The notes under the pieces are model-generated. The model worked only from the letters and a program-made list of their open reading frames with translations. It was not told where the DNA came from and did no database searches. Below are positions 39,114 through 46,981 of a stretch of 64,000 bases of DNA, piece by piece. The position numbers were made by a program, and so were the translations under genes. This DNA comes from Pedobacter sp. Leaf170 (lineage in GTDB: Bacteria > Bacteroidota > Bacteroidia > Sphingobacteriales > Sphingobacteriaceae), in NCBI RefSeq assembly GCF_920984665.1, contig NZ_CAKLBP010000001.1, forward strand, positions 88,848 through 152,847, read 5' to 3'. Positions within the stretch are counted from its first letter, which is position 1. Each line of letters opens with the position of its first letter.

Positions 39114-39383
39114 ATGACGACTAAAGAATATATCTATATCCCTTTTAATAAATCAGTAAATAACTATTTGCATGAAATGGAGTTAATCTCTACTGGCTTG
39201 TTTCACGTTAAAACAGTTTTAAGCAAGGATAATAAAACGCTAAGCATTGAGAGAGAAGATGAAAATCTGGTATCCATAATTGTAAATCCTGTTTATGCAA
39301 TTATTACCAAATTGGCAGAAAGCGACATAGCAAAAGAGATTTACGAAACCATAAAGCAAAACACAAAACGCGTTTGTAATTAA
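39114..39383 (+). CDS. Hypothetical protein, 89 residues
   Basis: Not recognised. The translation is well balanced and soluble, with IYIPFNKSVNNYLHEMEL near the start, a beta-rich middle and a helical C-terminus (SDIAKEIYETIKQNTK). It stands alone between the methyltransferase gene (divergent) and the FUSC gene (convergent). Possibly a small orphan protein of the family. Confidence 0.55.
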   Translation: MTTKEYIYIPFNKSVNNYLHEMELISTGLFHVKTVLSKDNKTLSIEREDENLVSIIVNPVYAIITKLAESDIAKEIYETIKQNTKRVCN

Positions 39384-39435
39384 GCGATAAATAGGTAAAA
39401 GCTGAGTTTTAAAAATTTATTTATGCCGGATGTAA

Positions 39436-41508
39436 TCAGATTAATTCTTTGTAATGAGATTTAAAATTTTCTGATAATACTAAGATATGAGCTAACTTTT
39501 GTTCAGGTAAATTCTTTTGTCTAATAGCACCCTCATCTTCCTCGTGCAGATTGTTTAATTTATCATCTTCAAAACTTAAATTTTTAGATATTTTATTGAT
39601 GATATTTTGTTCAAAAATGGTTACATCATTGTCTAAAATATTTAACGAAGTAATCAAGGCATTCATCTGATATATAAACAGTTGAATCTGATAGTAAGTA
39701 TTTAGACTGCCGCGTTTTCTGAAAGGTTCCTGACTGGCAGAATCTATACCTTCTGAAAGTGATGATAGGCTCATATTTGCATCTTTCCTTGATATTCTAA
39801 GCAAATTTTTATCTGCTTGATGTTGGCTGCTGACCGTATTTATTAAATAGGTTTTTGTGAGTTTTATGGCCTGATTAATTTTATCTTTTAGTTGTTTACT
39901 ATCCCATATAGGAAATAAAATTGATGCACAAACGGCTATCAAACAGCCTAGAATTGTAAAAAGAATCCGTTCTTGTATAATATGATCGAAATGCCCATGA
40001 TAACTTCCAAGTGTTAAAATTACTGCCGGAGTAATGAATAAAACGCTGATGGTATAATTTATCCGGTTGAAAGAAAAGAATCCAAGTAGAAAAAACACAG
40101 ATAAGCTTAACAGTATTGCCGGGCTTTTAATTAAATAGATTAATACCAAACCAAGGATAATACCACCCAAACTACCTGCTAACCGCTGCAGGTTTCTTCT
40201 CCAGGTTACGGTAAATTTTGGCCTTGCCACAATAACCAAAGTCAAAAACAACCAATAACTATATTTATTTAAAGATAATTGACTTATTAACAAAAAACCA
40301 AAAAGGAAACAAAGCGCCAAGCGTAAAGCAAACCTGAAAAATGGTGATTTAAACGATAAATTTTCTTTCAAAGTAGAATTGTCTACCGTTACAAATGCCG
40401 GGTAATTCGGCTTGATACCAACTATTTCAGATTGTAAATTTTTTGCTGTAGTGTGCGCTTTAATTAATTCAAGACTGTGCACTACAGAATCTGTATTCGC
40501 AATAAACTGCGATAGAAAATCCTTTTGTATGGCTGTTGCATTTGCTATTTCAACGTTCAGTAAATCAATTAATTCATGATAATTCTGATTTGAAGAATGG
40601 ATAGAATCTTTGCTTTTATCTTTGATGTTTCTTGCCAAATCTTCGAGTTCAAAAGCCAGTAAATTTAGTAGCTTCGTCATTAAGGCAAGCGATGATGCTT
40701 TCAAAACTTCACGTACACGAGCATAATCGTAATGTACGGCATTAAGTTGCTCGTATAAATCTATCAGCAATAAAGCCCTACCCAATAAAATCTGCCCCTC
40801 ATTATTATCTGGCGCCATTGCCTGTTTATCCGTTAGCAATAAATTACGGATGAGTTCATGCTTTTGATTTACCTTTATGTGAAGTTTAATAATTTCTTTC
40901 TGCGATGCATCAAAGGGTATATTAACATCATAATTATTCGCCTTGGCCTTTAAAAAAACTGCACTACTCATCATACACTCAAAAATTGCATGATTTAAGG
41001 AGCGATAAGGAAAGATTAAAATCTGTAATAAACTTACCAGATAGTACCAAACACCGCCAATAAGCATGTAAAAACTAAAATGAAATGGATTTACGGGATG
41101 CAAGCCCATAACAAAACAGCAAACCACAAGTGCCATTGTACCAATAATACTAATTCGGTTTCCGTACACTGCAAACATCGAAAAAACAAAGGCGGCACCT
41201 GTCATAACAACTGCAAGCAACCACGCAGACGATAGCGAAAGTGAGATGATAATGGTTGTTAAGAAAAACACCACAATGCCATATAAGGCAGTTTTAAATT
41301 TATTGAACTTATTATCAGGAAAATCTGTTAAGCTTACCAATAATGCTCCAACACCAATTCCAGAAGCCATTTCGGGTAGTTTGAGCCAAAAAAACAGCAC
41401 TATTGGCAAAACAATTGTAATTGTATTTCTCAATGCATCAGAAAAATACTCACCCAAAAAGAAATATAAAATATTTAGACCGAAAGATCTTTGTTGGTTA
41501 GACTTCAA
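39436..41508 (-). CDS. FUSC-family inner membrane protein (YccS/YhfK-like)
   Basis: Membrane protein of 690 residues with two repeats of 5-6 helices each (about residues 10-165 and 380-545), separated by a long helical cytoplasmic segment and followed by a helical tail. ITISVLFITPAVI and ILGCLIAVCASILFP resemble fusaric-acid-resistance and YccS proteins. They are linked with efflux of aromatic acids; function in this organism is unknown. Single gene. Confidence 0.82.
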   Translation of the reverse strand: MKSNQQRSFGLNILYFFLGEYFSDALRNTITIVLPIVLFFWLKLPEMASGIGVGALLVSLTDFPDNKFNKFKTALYGIVVFFLTTIIISLSLSSAWLLAVVMTGAAFVFSMFAVYGNRISIIGTMALVVCCFVMGLHPVNPFHFSFYMLIGGVWYYLVSLLQILIFPYRSLNHAIFECMMSSAVFLKAKANNYDVNIPFDASQKEIIKLHIKVNQKHELIRNLLLTDKQAMAPDNNEGQILLGRALLLIDLYEQLNAVHYDYARVREVLKASSLALMTKLLNLLAFELEDLARNIKDKSKDSIHSSNQNYHELIDLLNVEIANATAIQKDFLSQFIANTDSVVHSLELIKAHTTAKNLQSEIVGIKPNYPAFVTVDNSTLKENLSFKSPFFRFALRLALCFLFGFLLISQLSLNKYSYWLFLTLVIVARPKFTVTWRRNLQRLAGSLGGIILGLVLIYLIKSPAILLSLSVFFLLGFFSFNRINYTISVLFITPAVILTLGSYHGHFDHIIQERILFTILGCLIAVCASILFPIWDSKQLKDKINQAIKLTKTYLINTVSSQHQADKNLLRISRKDANMSLSSLSEGIDSASQEPFRKRGSLNTYYQIQLFIYQMNALITSLNILDNDVTIFEQNIINKISKNLSFEDDKLNNLHEEDEGAIRQKNLPEQKLAHILVLSENFKSHYKELI

Positions 41509-41627
41509 AAGAGATATTGATTTTATGGCGCAAAAATAAGGATTATAATGCCATAAAGCTTTATGTTAATGTAAAGAAATCTACAGTTTAAGAGAAAATT
41601 TAACGGTAATTATGTTACAATAGGATA

Positions 41628-41780
41628 TTATTTTGCAAGCCAGAATGCGTAATTATCAGGACCAAAAAAATAAGTTAATGAAAGCAATAATATGATTAAG
41701 CTTATTGGCCAGATAAATGAGAATTTATCTTTAGGAGTATCTAATATTAATTTGGTTAGTTGCGAGTTACGTTTCGACAT
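41628..41780 (-). CDS. Small membrane protein, 50 residues
   Basis: ATG at 41780 begins MSKRNSQLTKLILDTPKDKF, followed by the hydrophobic segment SFIWPISLIILLLSLTYFFG and PDNYAFWLAK, then a stop at 41628. One transmembrane helix with a positively charged N-terminus (K3, R4, K10), so an N-in orientation is likely. It lies 120 bp upstream of the FUSC gene on the same strand and might be co-transcribed. Not recognised as a named family. Confidence 0.55.
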   Translation of the reverse strand: MSKRNSQLTKLILDTPKDKFSFIWPISLIILLLSLTYFFGPDNYAFWLAK

Positions 41781-41908
41781 TATTGGGATATTATAACTGT
41801 TATAACCCTAACCAGCAAAAAAAGTTTTAGAAGCTATTAAATTTTATTGAGAACGTTTGTTATGCCTCGTATAACTTTAATTCTGAAAATTTAAGTCAGC
41901 AGAAAACA

Positions 41909-42148
41909 TTAGTTTATAGCCAATTGCTTATCAACATTAAATATCTCGCTTATTTTCTGTAAAAAAGGTTCTTTTATTTCGGTACCCATAGAAAGGATTA
42001 ATGCGTTATTCTTTCTTTCCAAATGACCGCTAAAAATGCCATCTATTCTAACAGCATATCGTTTTGCATTAAATTTCTCAGCATTTAGAACGATAATTGT
42101 TCCATCGAAATTTATTATTCTGGTTTCAGTTTTTGCTGAATTATACAT
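41909..42148 (-). CDS. Hypothetical protein, 79 residues
   Basis: Not recognised. Reads IINFDGTIIVLNAEKFNAKR, YAVRIDGIFSGHLERKN and a final helix EPFLQKISEIFNVDKQLAI. Compact beta-alpha pattern with no signal or membrane segment. It is 100 bp downstream of the LytTR regulator gene on the same strand; a functional link is unproven. Confidence 0.5.
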   Translation of the reverse strand: MYNSAKTETRIINFDGTIIVLNAEKFNAKRYAVRIDGIFSGHLERKNNALILSMGTEIKEPFLQKISEIFNVDKQLAIN

Positions 42149-42250
42149 AGGCTTAGTGTTATTATTACACTTATTAAACGCTGTAATTGTATTTTAGTTT
42201 AAAAAAAAATAAAAAATTGAATTTTGTTCAATCTTCTAAGCTGATAGAAG

Positions 42251-42997
42251 CTATGCGATATTTTCTAAATACCGTAAAACTTCATCTTTTTTTCGGCTTG
42301 AAACTAAAATCTTTACTTTATTTTCCATTTGTAAATAGCCTTCGCGATAGTATTTTTTTACATATTTAAAATTAACTAAATAAGATTGATGGCATCTTAA
42401 AAAACCAAAAGGCGTTAGCAAACTTTCGTATTCTTTTAACCCTTTGGAAACCAAAATTTCGTTACCATTATTCAAATAAAAGGTTGTATAGCCTTTATCG
42501 CTTTTGCAAAAAATAATATCCTCAATAGATACCACCTCGATATATTCAAGGCTTTTTAAAGCGATGCGTTTTGTTGCCGCTAGGCCTTGCGCAAGATAAT
42601 GCTCTTTGGCAATGGCAAGTTGCTGCTGCCCTATTGCTTCCTGCTGACGATGATGATAACATTTATTTAAATGAGTGGTTAATGATAACTCATCAATGGG
42701 TTTAAGCAAGTATCCAAATGCGCCTAAATTTAGAGCCTGAATGGCATATTGGTCATAGGCTGTTAAAAATATTACCTGAAAATCATTTGTTCCAATTGCA
42801 TCAAATAAATGGAAACTATCTCCATCTTTAAGTCTGATGTCTGCTAAAATTATATCGGGTTTTAAGGCAGGTATTTCTTTACCGGCAACTGCAATTTCAC
42901 CTGCCGAACCTACAACTTCAAGGTAGTCTATCTTTTCAACAATCTGCAAAATATGCTGTAAAATTCTGATTTCGTCTTCTAAAATGTATAGCTTCAT
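42251..42997 (-). CDS. LytTR-family response regulator
   Basis: Response regulator of 248 residues. The receiver has acidic pair LEDE, phospho-acceptor Asp in ILADIRLKDGDSFH (near residue 57) and LLKPIDELSL with the conserved Lys. The C-terminal LytTR DNA-binding domain runs from about residue 140 (YIEVVSIEDIIFCKSDKGYT) to the end (FLRCHQSYLVNFKYVKKY). It is 9 bp downstream of the LytS-type kinase gene, so the two are partners. The RiPP locus lies divergently beyond the kinase gene, which is suggestive but no proof of regulation. Confidence 0.9.
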   Translation of the reverse strand: MKLYILEDEIRILQHILQIVEKIDYLEVVGSAGEIAVAGKEIPALKPDIILADIRLKDGDSFHLFDAIGTNDFQVIFLTAYDQYAIQALNLGAFGYLLKPIDELSLTTHLNKCYHHRQQEAIGQQQLAIAKEHYLAQGLAATKRIALKSLEYIEVVSIEDIIFCKSDKGYTTFYLNNGNEILVSKGLKEYESLLTPFGFLRCHQSYLVNFKYVKKYYREGYLQMENKVKILVSSRKKDEVLRYLENIA

Positions 42998-43006
42998 GGC
43001 TTATAT

Positions 43007-44929
43007 TTAATCAATTGTTACCGGGATTTGAATTTCGACATGCACACCAGTTTCAGCATCCCCCAGTTTATTCTTTACTTTGAAATAGGCATTTTCTCCA
43101 TTTTGTGTAAATAACAAATCCATTCTTTCTTTTAAAATAACCTGAGCAAGCGATTGCTTGTTGTGCTTTTCATTTTGCTTTGCTTTTAAGCCGCTGCCAT
43201 TATCATCAATTTCTATAATTAACTTTTCATTTTTGATTGTGAAAGATATTAAAAGCAAACCTTTATAAGTTAAATTTCTAAATCCATGCTCAATTGAATT
43301 TTCTACAAAAGGTTGAATAAGCATTGGCGGAATTAACGTTTCTTGCGTATCTAAATGCTCATCAACTATAATCTTATAATCGAAAGCATCGGTGTAGCGC
43401 ATTTGTTGCAGGTGGAGGTAGTTATTTAAAGAGCAAATTTCGTCTTCAATTTCGATAAAATCTTTTCTATTTTGCTCTAAAATACCACGCAATAACCCCG
43501 AAAATGATTTGAGGTATTGAACAGATTCATCATTCTGCCCAGATGCAATAAGGCTTTGTAAATTTGCGATAGCGTTAAATATGAAATGTGGATTTAATTG
43601 AGCCTGCAGCATTTTTTGCTCTACATTTAACCGCTTATTTTCGGATTTAAGTAGTTTATTTTTTTCCCTTAAACGCTGTTGGCGATAAAATATATAAAAG
43701 AAGGAAAGCGCACTTACAAAAACCAATATCGTTAAAAAGATAGTCCAGCGTTGCTGCCCGATAATGGTTTCATTAAGTTTATTTCTGGCATTTAATTCAG
43801 CAATATTAATGTCTTTTTTCTCAGATTCGTATTTTTCATGCATTTCGGCCACTTTAACCGCTTCAATTGCTTTATAACTTCTTAACTCGATTAAATAAGC
43901 AGAATCTGCAGCTTCAAGCGCATGTAAAAAATCGCCCTTCATTTTAAAGGCATCAACCAAACCATTGTAGTGCATGGCCTTTTGTTTACCTGAAATATCT
44001 TTTTTAGCCAAAGCAATGCCATCTCGGAAGTATTTTATAGCAGAATCTGGCTGCTTATTTTGATAAAAAGCGGTTCCAAGATTATTAAAAGCAACATCAT
44101 TAAGGTTATTGCTCCTTTTTAAGTAATCGAAGAAAATTTTGCTACTTGCTAATGCCTTACCCGTTTGTAACTGCTTACTGTAAATTTGTGCTTCGTTATC
44201 ATAAGTTCGGGCTATAGCTAAACTATCGTTTATTTTTAGAGCTAAAGCTCTCGCCTTAGCATTATAAAGAGACATTTTTTTAAAATCACCTAAACGGGAT
44301 GCCAGTAAAAATGAAATATCAAAATAACGTTGACTTACAACTGTATGTGTATTATAAGGGTGAAGCTTATAATAAATAGCAGCATACTCAATTGATTTTT
44401 TTTCTTCGTGATTTTGGAAATATGCCTGTGCCAGTAAATCATAAAAACGATATGTTAATTTACTTTTCACCTGCTCAGCAGCTTTTAAAGCAGAAAAAAT
44501 TTCGCTCATTAAAGGTGGATCTACCATTACGCCACCACCTATTTTGAGATTTATGATAGAACTTACCTTAAGAAATTCTACATCCGAGTTAGGATTTGTA
44601 CTCTTAATTTTTTGATAGCTTGCTAAGGCACTGTCTTTTTTCTTATCGTAAACGTATCTACGTGCTTTAAAATAATAAATAAAAGGATTTGCCTCACCCC
44701 CATTGCTTGAATTGAGCAGACTATCTTCCTTTAAAATAACTTCTTTAACTGATGATGACGGCAAAGTATCTAATGAAATAATCAGCGCCAAATAATCCTT
44801 TTTATTTGATTCAACTGGTGCTACTCCAATTTCTATTTTAGATTTTTTTTCATCGTTTCTGCAATTTGAAACCAAGAAAAAACTAAAGATTAAACAAAAG
44901 GTATATGTGATTTTTTTATCAAACGTCAT
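43007..44929 (-). CDS. LytS-type histidine kinase with TPR sensor
   Basis: Sensor kinase of 640 residues. N-terminal signal with Cys (FFLVSNC), then a periplasmic TPR array of about residues 40-380, one membrane helix near 395-415 (FLTILVFVSALSFFYIFY), a coiled coil (KLLKSENKRLNVEQKMLQ) and the His_kinase domain with QLNPHFIFNAIANLQSLI. The ATPase part ends at SGLKAKQNEKHN and MDLLFTQNG. It should phosphorylate the LytTR regulator downstream. Confidence 0.9.
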   Translation of the reverse strand: MTFDKKITYTFCLIFSFFLVSNCRNDEKKSKIEIGVAPVESNKKDYLALIISLDTLPSSSVKEVILKEDSLLNSSNGGEANPFIYYFKARRYVYDKKKDSALASYQKIKSTNPNSDVEFLKVSSIINLKIGGGVMVDPPLMSEIFSALKAAEQVKSKLTYRFYDLLAQAYFQNHEEKKSIEYAAIYYKLHPYNTHTVVSQRYFDISFLLASRLGDFKKMSLYNAKARALALKINDSLAIARTYDNEAQIYSKQLQTGKALASSKIFFDYLKRSNNLNDVAFNNLGTAFYQNKQPDSAIKYFRDGIALAKKDISGKQKAMHYNGLVDAFKMKGDFLHALEAADSAYLIELRSYKAIEAVKVAEMHEKYESEKKDINIAELNARNKLNETIIGQQRWTIFLTILVFVSALSFFYIFYRQQRLREKNKLLKSENKRLNVEQKMLQAQLNPHFIFNAIANLQSLIASGQNDESVQYLKSFSGLLRGILEQNRKDFIEIEDEICSLNNYLHLQQMRYTDAFDYKIIVDEHLDTQETLIPPMLIQPFVENSIEHGFRNLTYKGLLLISFTIKNEKLIIEIDDNGSGLKAKQNEKHNKQSLAQVILKERMDLLFTQNGENAYFKVKNKLGDAETGVHVEIQIPVTID

Positions 44930-45344
44930 GAATTAAGTTATCGTTAGTAAAATTTTGCCTCTCCAAACTTTTAGTTAAAATATAAGAAGTGCCTAAAATA
45001 TAAATAGTACAAGCTAAAAAAAATAATCATCAAATATCTGCTGGATTTCAGCTCATATCTGTATCGGTTTGCGCTTTATTTGAGAATAAACAAAACAAAA
45101 TCATGCTGTTCAAAAACAATTTAATTTATGGCTATCTGAACCTTAAAATCAGCATATTCAATCGTTTAAACTTTTTTTCAAAATAGATTCTTTAACGAAT
45201 TTACCTCAAAAATTCACGAAAAAACATTCAAACCTTACACATATTAACTACCTGTTGTAAGCCATACGTTGTGTATCGATTTTAGATTAATTAAAAACCT
45301 AAACGCCAGGGTAAGTTGGCGAAACCTTAATTAAGTTATTTATT
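44930..45344. other. Upstream region of RiPP precursor genes
   Basis: 415 bp, very AT-rich, between the divergent kinase gene and the first precursor gene, so it should hold the precursor promoter. A small inverted repeat CGCCA/TGGCG (45304-45308 with 45317-45321) lies about 25 bp before the first precursor start, in the probable 5' leader of the mRNA. I see no canonical TAnnTTTG element. Confidence 0.45.
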
Positions 45345-45545
45345 ATGAAAACAAACAAAAGCTTATTTGAAAAGAAAATCGATTTAAAAAGTTGTCAAAT
45401 TAATGGGGGAAGATTGGCTGAAGAAGCTACTCAAAAAGAAAGTTCAACGGCCACAAGTACTGATAACTGTTCAGACACAAAGTACATAACAAAAACAGAC
45501 AAAGGTACTGTGATAAAAACATGTACAGACTTCAACTGCCCTTAA
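45345..45545 (+). CDS. RiPP precursor 1, grasp-with-spasm type
   Basis: 66-residue peptide. The leader SLFEKKIDLKSCQINGGRL ends in a double glycine, the expected cut site of the C39 exporter encoded downstream. The core after GG is 44 residues, rich in Thr, Ser, Asp, Lys and with three Cys: DNCSDTKYITKTDKG followed by TCTDFNCP. The leader is nearly the same as that of the next gene. Acidic and hydroxyl residues are those which ATP-grasp ligases cross-link. No bacteriocin sequence known to me matches; function unknown. Confidence 0.8.
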   Translation: MKTNKSLFEKKIDLKSCQINGGRLAEEATQKESSTATSTDNCSDTKYITKTDKGTVIKTCTDFNCP

Positions 45546-45595
45546 TTATTAAAGTATTTTAATAAGCAGATTTTTAAAAATTTAAACACAAAAAC

Positions 45596-45799
45596 ATGAA
45601 AAACAACAAAAATTTATTCGAAAAAAGGATTGATCTATCAAGCTGCCAAATCAACGGAGGCCGACTAGCTACAACTTATCATGAATGCTCGAGCGCAACG
45701 CAAGCCCGTCATTGCTCTGACACCTACACTACTACTTTTGATGATAATGGTAAACAGACCGGATCGAATATGGATTTTTATGATTGTAGCCCTTGCTAG
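45596..45799 (+). CDS. RiPP precursor 2, grasp-with-spasm type
   Basis: 67-residue peptide whose leader LFEKRIDLSSCQINGGRLA matches that of precursor 1. The core differs but keeps its plan: HCSDTYTTTFDDNGKQ, then MDFYDCSPC at the end. Both cores share CSDT, a D-x-G turn, then DF and a terminal Cys/Pro. Four core cysteines are present against three in precursor 1. It is 50 bp downstream of precursor 1, and a terminator follows, so the two are probably made in excess over the enzymes. Confidence 0.8.
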   Translation: MKNNKNLFEKRIDLSSCQINGGRLATTYHECSSATQARHCSDTYTTTFDDNGKQTGSNMDFYDCSPC

Positions 45800-45820
45800 T
45801 TGAGTAAAAACAATTTATTA

Positions 45821-45848
45821 AAAAGCGGAGGCTCTGCCCTCCGTTTTT
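45821..45848 (+). terminator. Attenuator-like terminator between precursors and maturation genes
   Basis: Stem CGGAGG (45826-45831) and CCTCCG (45838-45843), flanked by AAAAG and followed by five T. It lies 38 bp before the ATP-grasp start. Partial read-through would give much more precursor than enzyme, a common RiPP arrangement. Confidence 0.78.
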
Positions 45849-45885
45849 GAAATACTAATTAATTAAAAGCTGAATTTATAAACCT

Positions 45886-46818
45886 ATGATTTTAATTTTT
45901 TCTATTGATGATGATTATTCTACAAGCCGAGTTATTAATTGGCTAATATATCTAAAAAAAGAATTTATTCGCATTAACGAAAGTACCAGTGTAAAATTAA
46001 TATCGCTTAAAGATCAAGGTTTCTCATTAAATATTGATGGTAAAATATTGAAAAGCAACGCAATAAGCAAAATATGGTACAGAAGAGGCGATTTATATTT
46101 GATGAATAACTTTAAAAGCAAGCATATTGACAATTATTTATCTATAGAAAATACATGCTTAGTGGAATATATGCATTATGCTTTTGATAAAATCAATTCT
46201 GTAAATAATTTTAAAACTAGCGATATTAATAAATTATACATTTTAGATTTATGCAAAAGATTTAATGTACTTGCTCCAAATTATGTAGTTACAAGTTTCA
46301 AAAACGTACTTATAGATTTTTACAATAAAGAAAAAAATATTATCTCAAAACCTCTTAATGCACCATTTTCTGTTTACGACTCGGAAAATTCGCTTCACAT
46401 GGCATACACCTGTGAAATAGTCCTTGATGATATTCAAAGTTTACCAGATGAATTTGTGCCTACATTTTTTCAGAAAAATATTATTAAGGCCTACGAATTA
46501 AGATGTTTCTATCTAAATGGGAGCTTTTATGCAATGGCTATTTTTTCGCAAAATAATAATAAAACCAAAGTAGATTTTAGAAATTACGACAATTCAAAAC
46601 CCAATAGGATAACCCCATATGAATTGCCCAAATCGTACAAACGCAAAATAAAAAAGTTGCTTGATGCGATAGGTTTAAATTGTGCATCTTTCGATATTGT
46701 TTATTCAAAAGAAGATCATCAATATTATTTTTTAGATCTAAATCCAATTGGTCAATTTGGGATGGTTTCTACACCCTGCAACTACAATTTAGAAAAGCAA
46801 ATCGCCTTAAATCTCTAA
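45886..46818 (+). CDS. gwsG: Grasp-with-spasm ATP-grasp peptide ligase
   Basis: ATP-grasp enzyme of 310 residues, expected to form ester or amide links between acidic and Ser/Thr/Lys side chains of the precursors. The start ILIFSIDDDYSTSRVINWL, the middle KIWYRRGDLYL, and the end YYFLDLNPIGQFGMVSTPCN (metal/ATP-binding Asp and Asn) match the graspetide-ligase type. It follows the attenuator and is one base from the next small ORF. The pairing with a SPASM-only protein downstream defines the grasp-with-spasm class. Confidence 0.87.
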   Translation: MILIFSIDDDYSTSRVINWLIYLKKEFIRINESTSVKLISLKDQGFSLNIDGKILKSNAISKIWYRRGDLYLMNNFKSKHIDNYLSIENTCLVEYMHYAFDKINSVNNFKTSDINKLYILDLCKRFNVLAPNYVVTSFKNVLIDFYNKEKNIISKPLNAPFSVYDSENSLHMAYTCEIVLDDIQSLPDEFVPTFFQKNIIKAYELRCFYLNGSFYAMAIFSQNNNKTKVDFRNYDNSKPNRITPYELPKSYKRKIKKLLDAIGLNCASFDIVYSKEDHQYYFLDLNPIGQFGMVSTPCNYNLEKQIALNL

Positions 46819-46819
46819 T

Positions 46820-46981
46820 ATGAAAAATATCGAACTCGAGATACTTATTGGACATGCTCCTATCCATTTAAAATCTTTAATAAAAAAAGATAAACCTAAA
46901 TACCTGATAAAAACCAGGCAGTCAAAAATTTTTACAACCAATAGTTTGCAATTAAACTTTCTCTATAAATCCCCATTATGA
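46820..46981 (+). CDS. 53-residue linker gene of the RiPP operon
   Basis: ATG one base after the ATP-grasp stop begins MKNIELEILIGHAPIHLKSL; the middle is KKDKPKYLIKTRQSKIF and the end TNSLQLNFLYKSPL. Its stop overlaps the start of the SPASM gene as ATGA (46978-46981). The sequence is strongly basic (about ten Lys/Arg). Such tight packing between two biosynthetic genes argues for translation, either of a functional peptide or as a coupling leader. Not recognised as a known family. Confidence 0.55.
   Translation: MKNIELEILIGHAPIHLKSLIKKDKPKYLIKTRQSKIFTTNSLQLNFLYKSPL

Noticed and set aside
45345..45799. Lanthipeptide precursors
   Set aside because: Cys, Ser and Thr would suit, but there is no LanB, LanC or LanM gene; the adjoining ATP-grasp and SPASM genes define another class.
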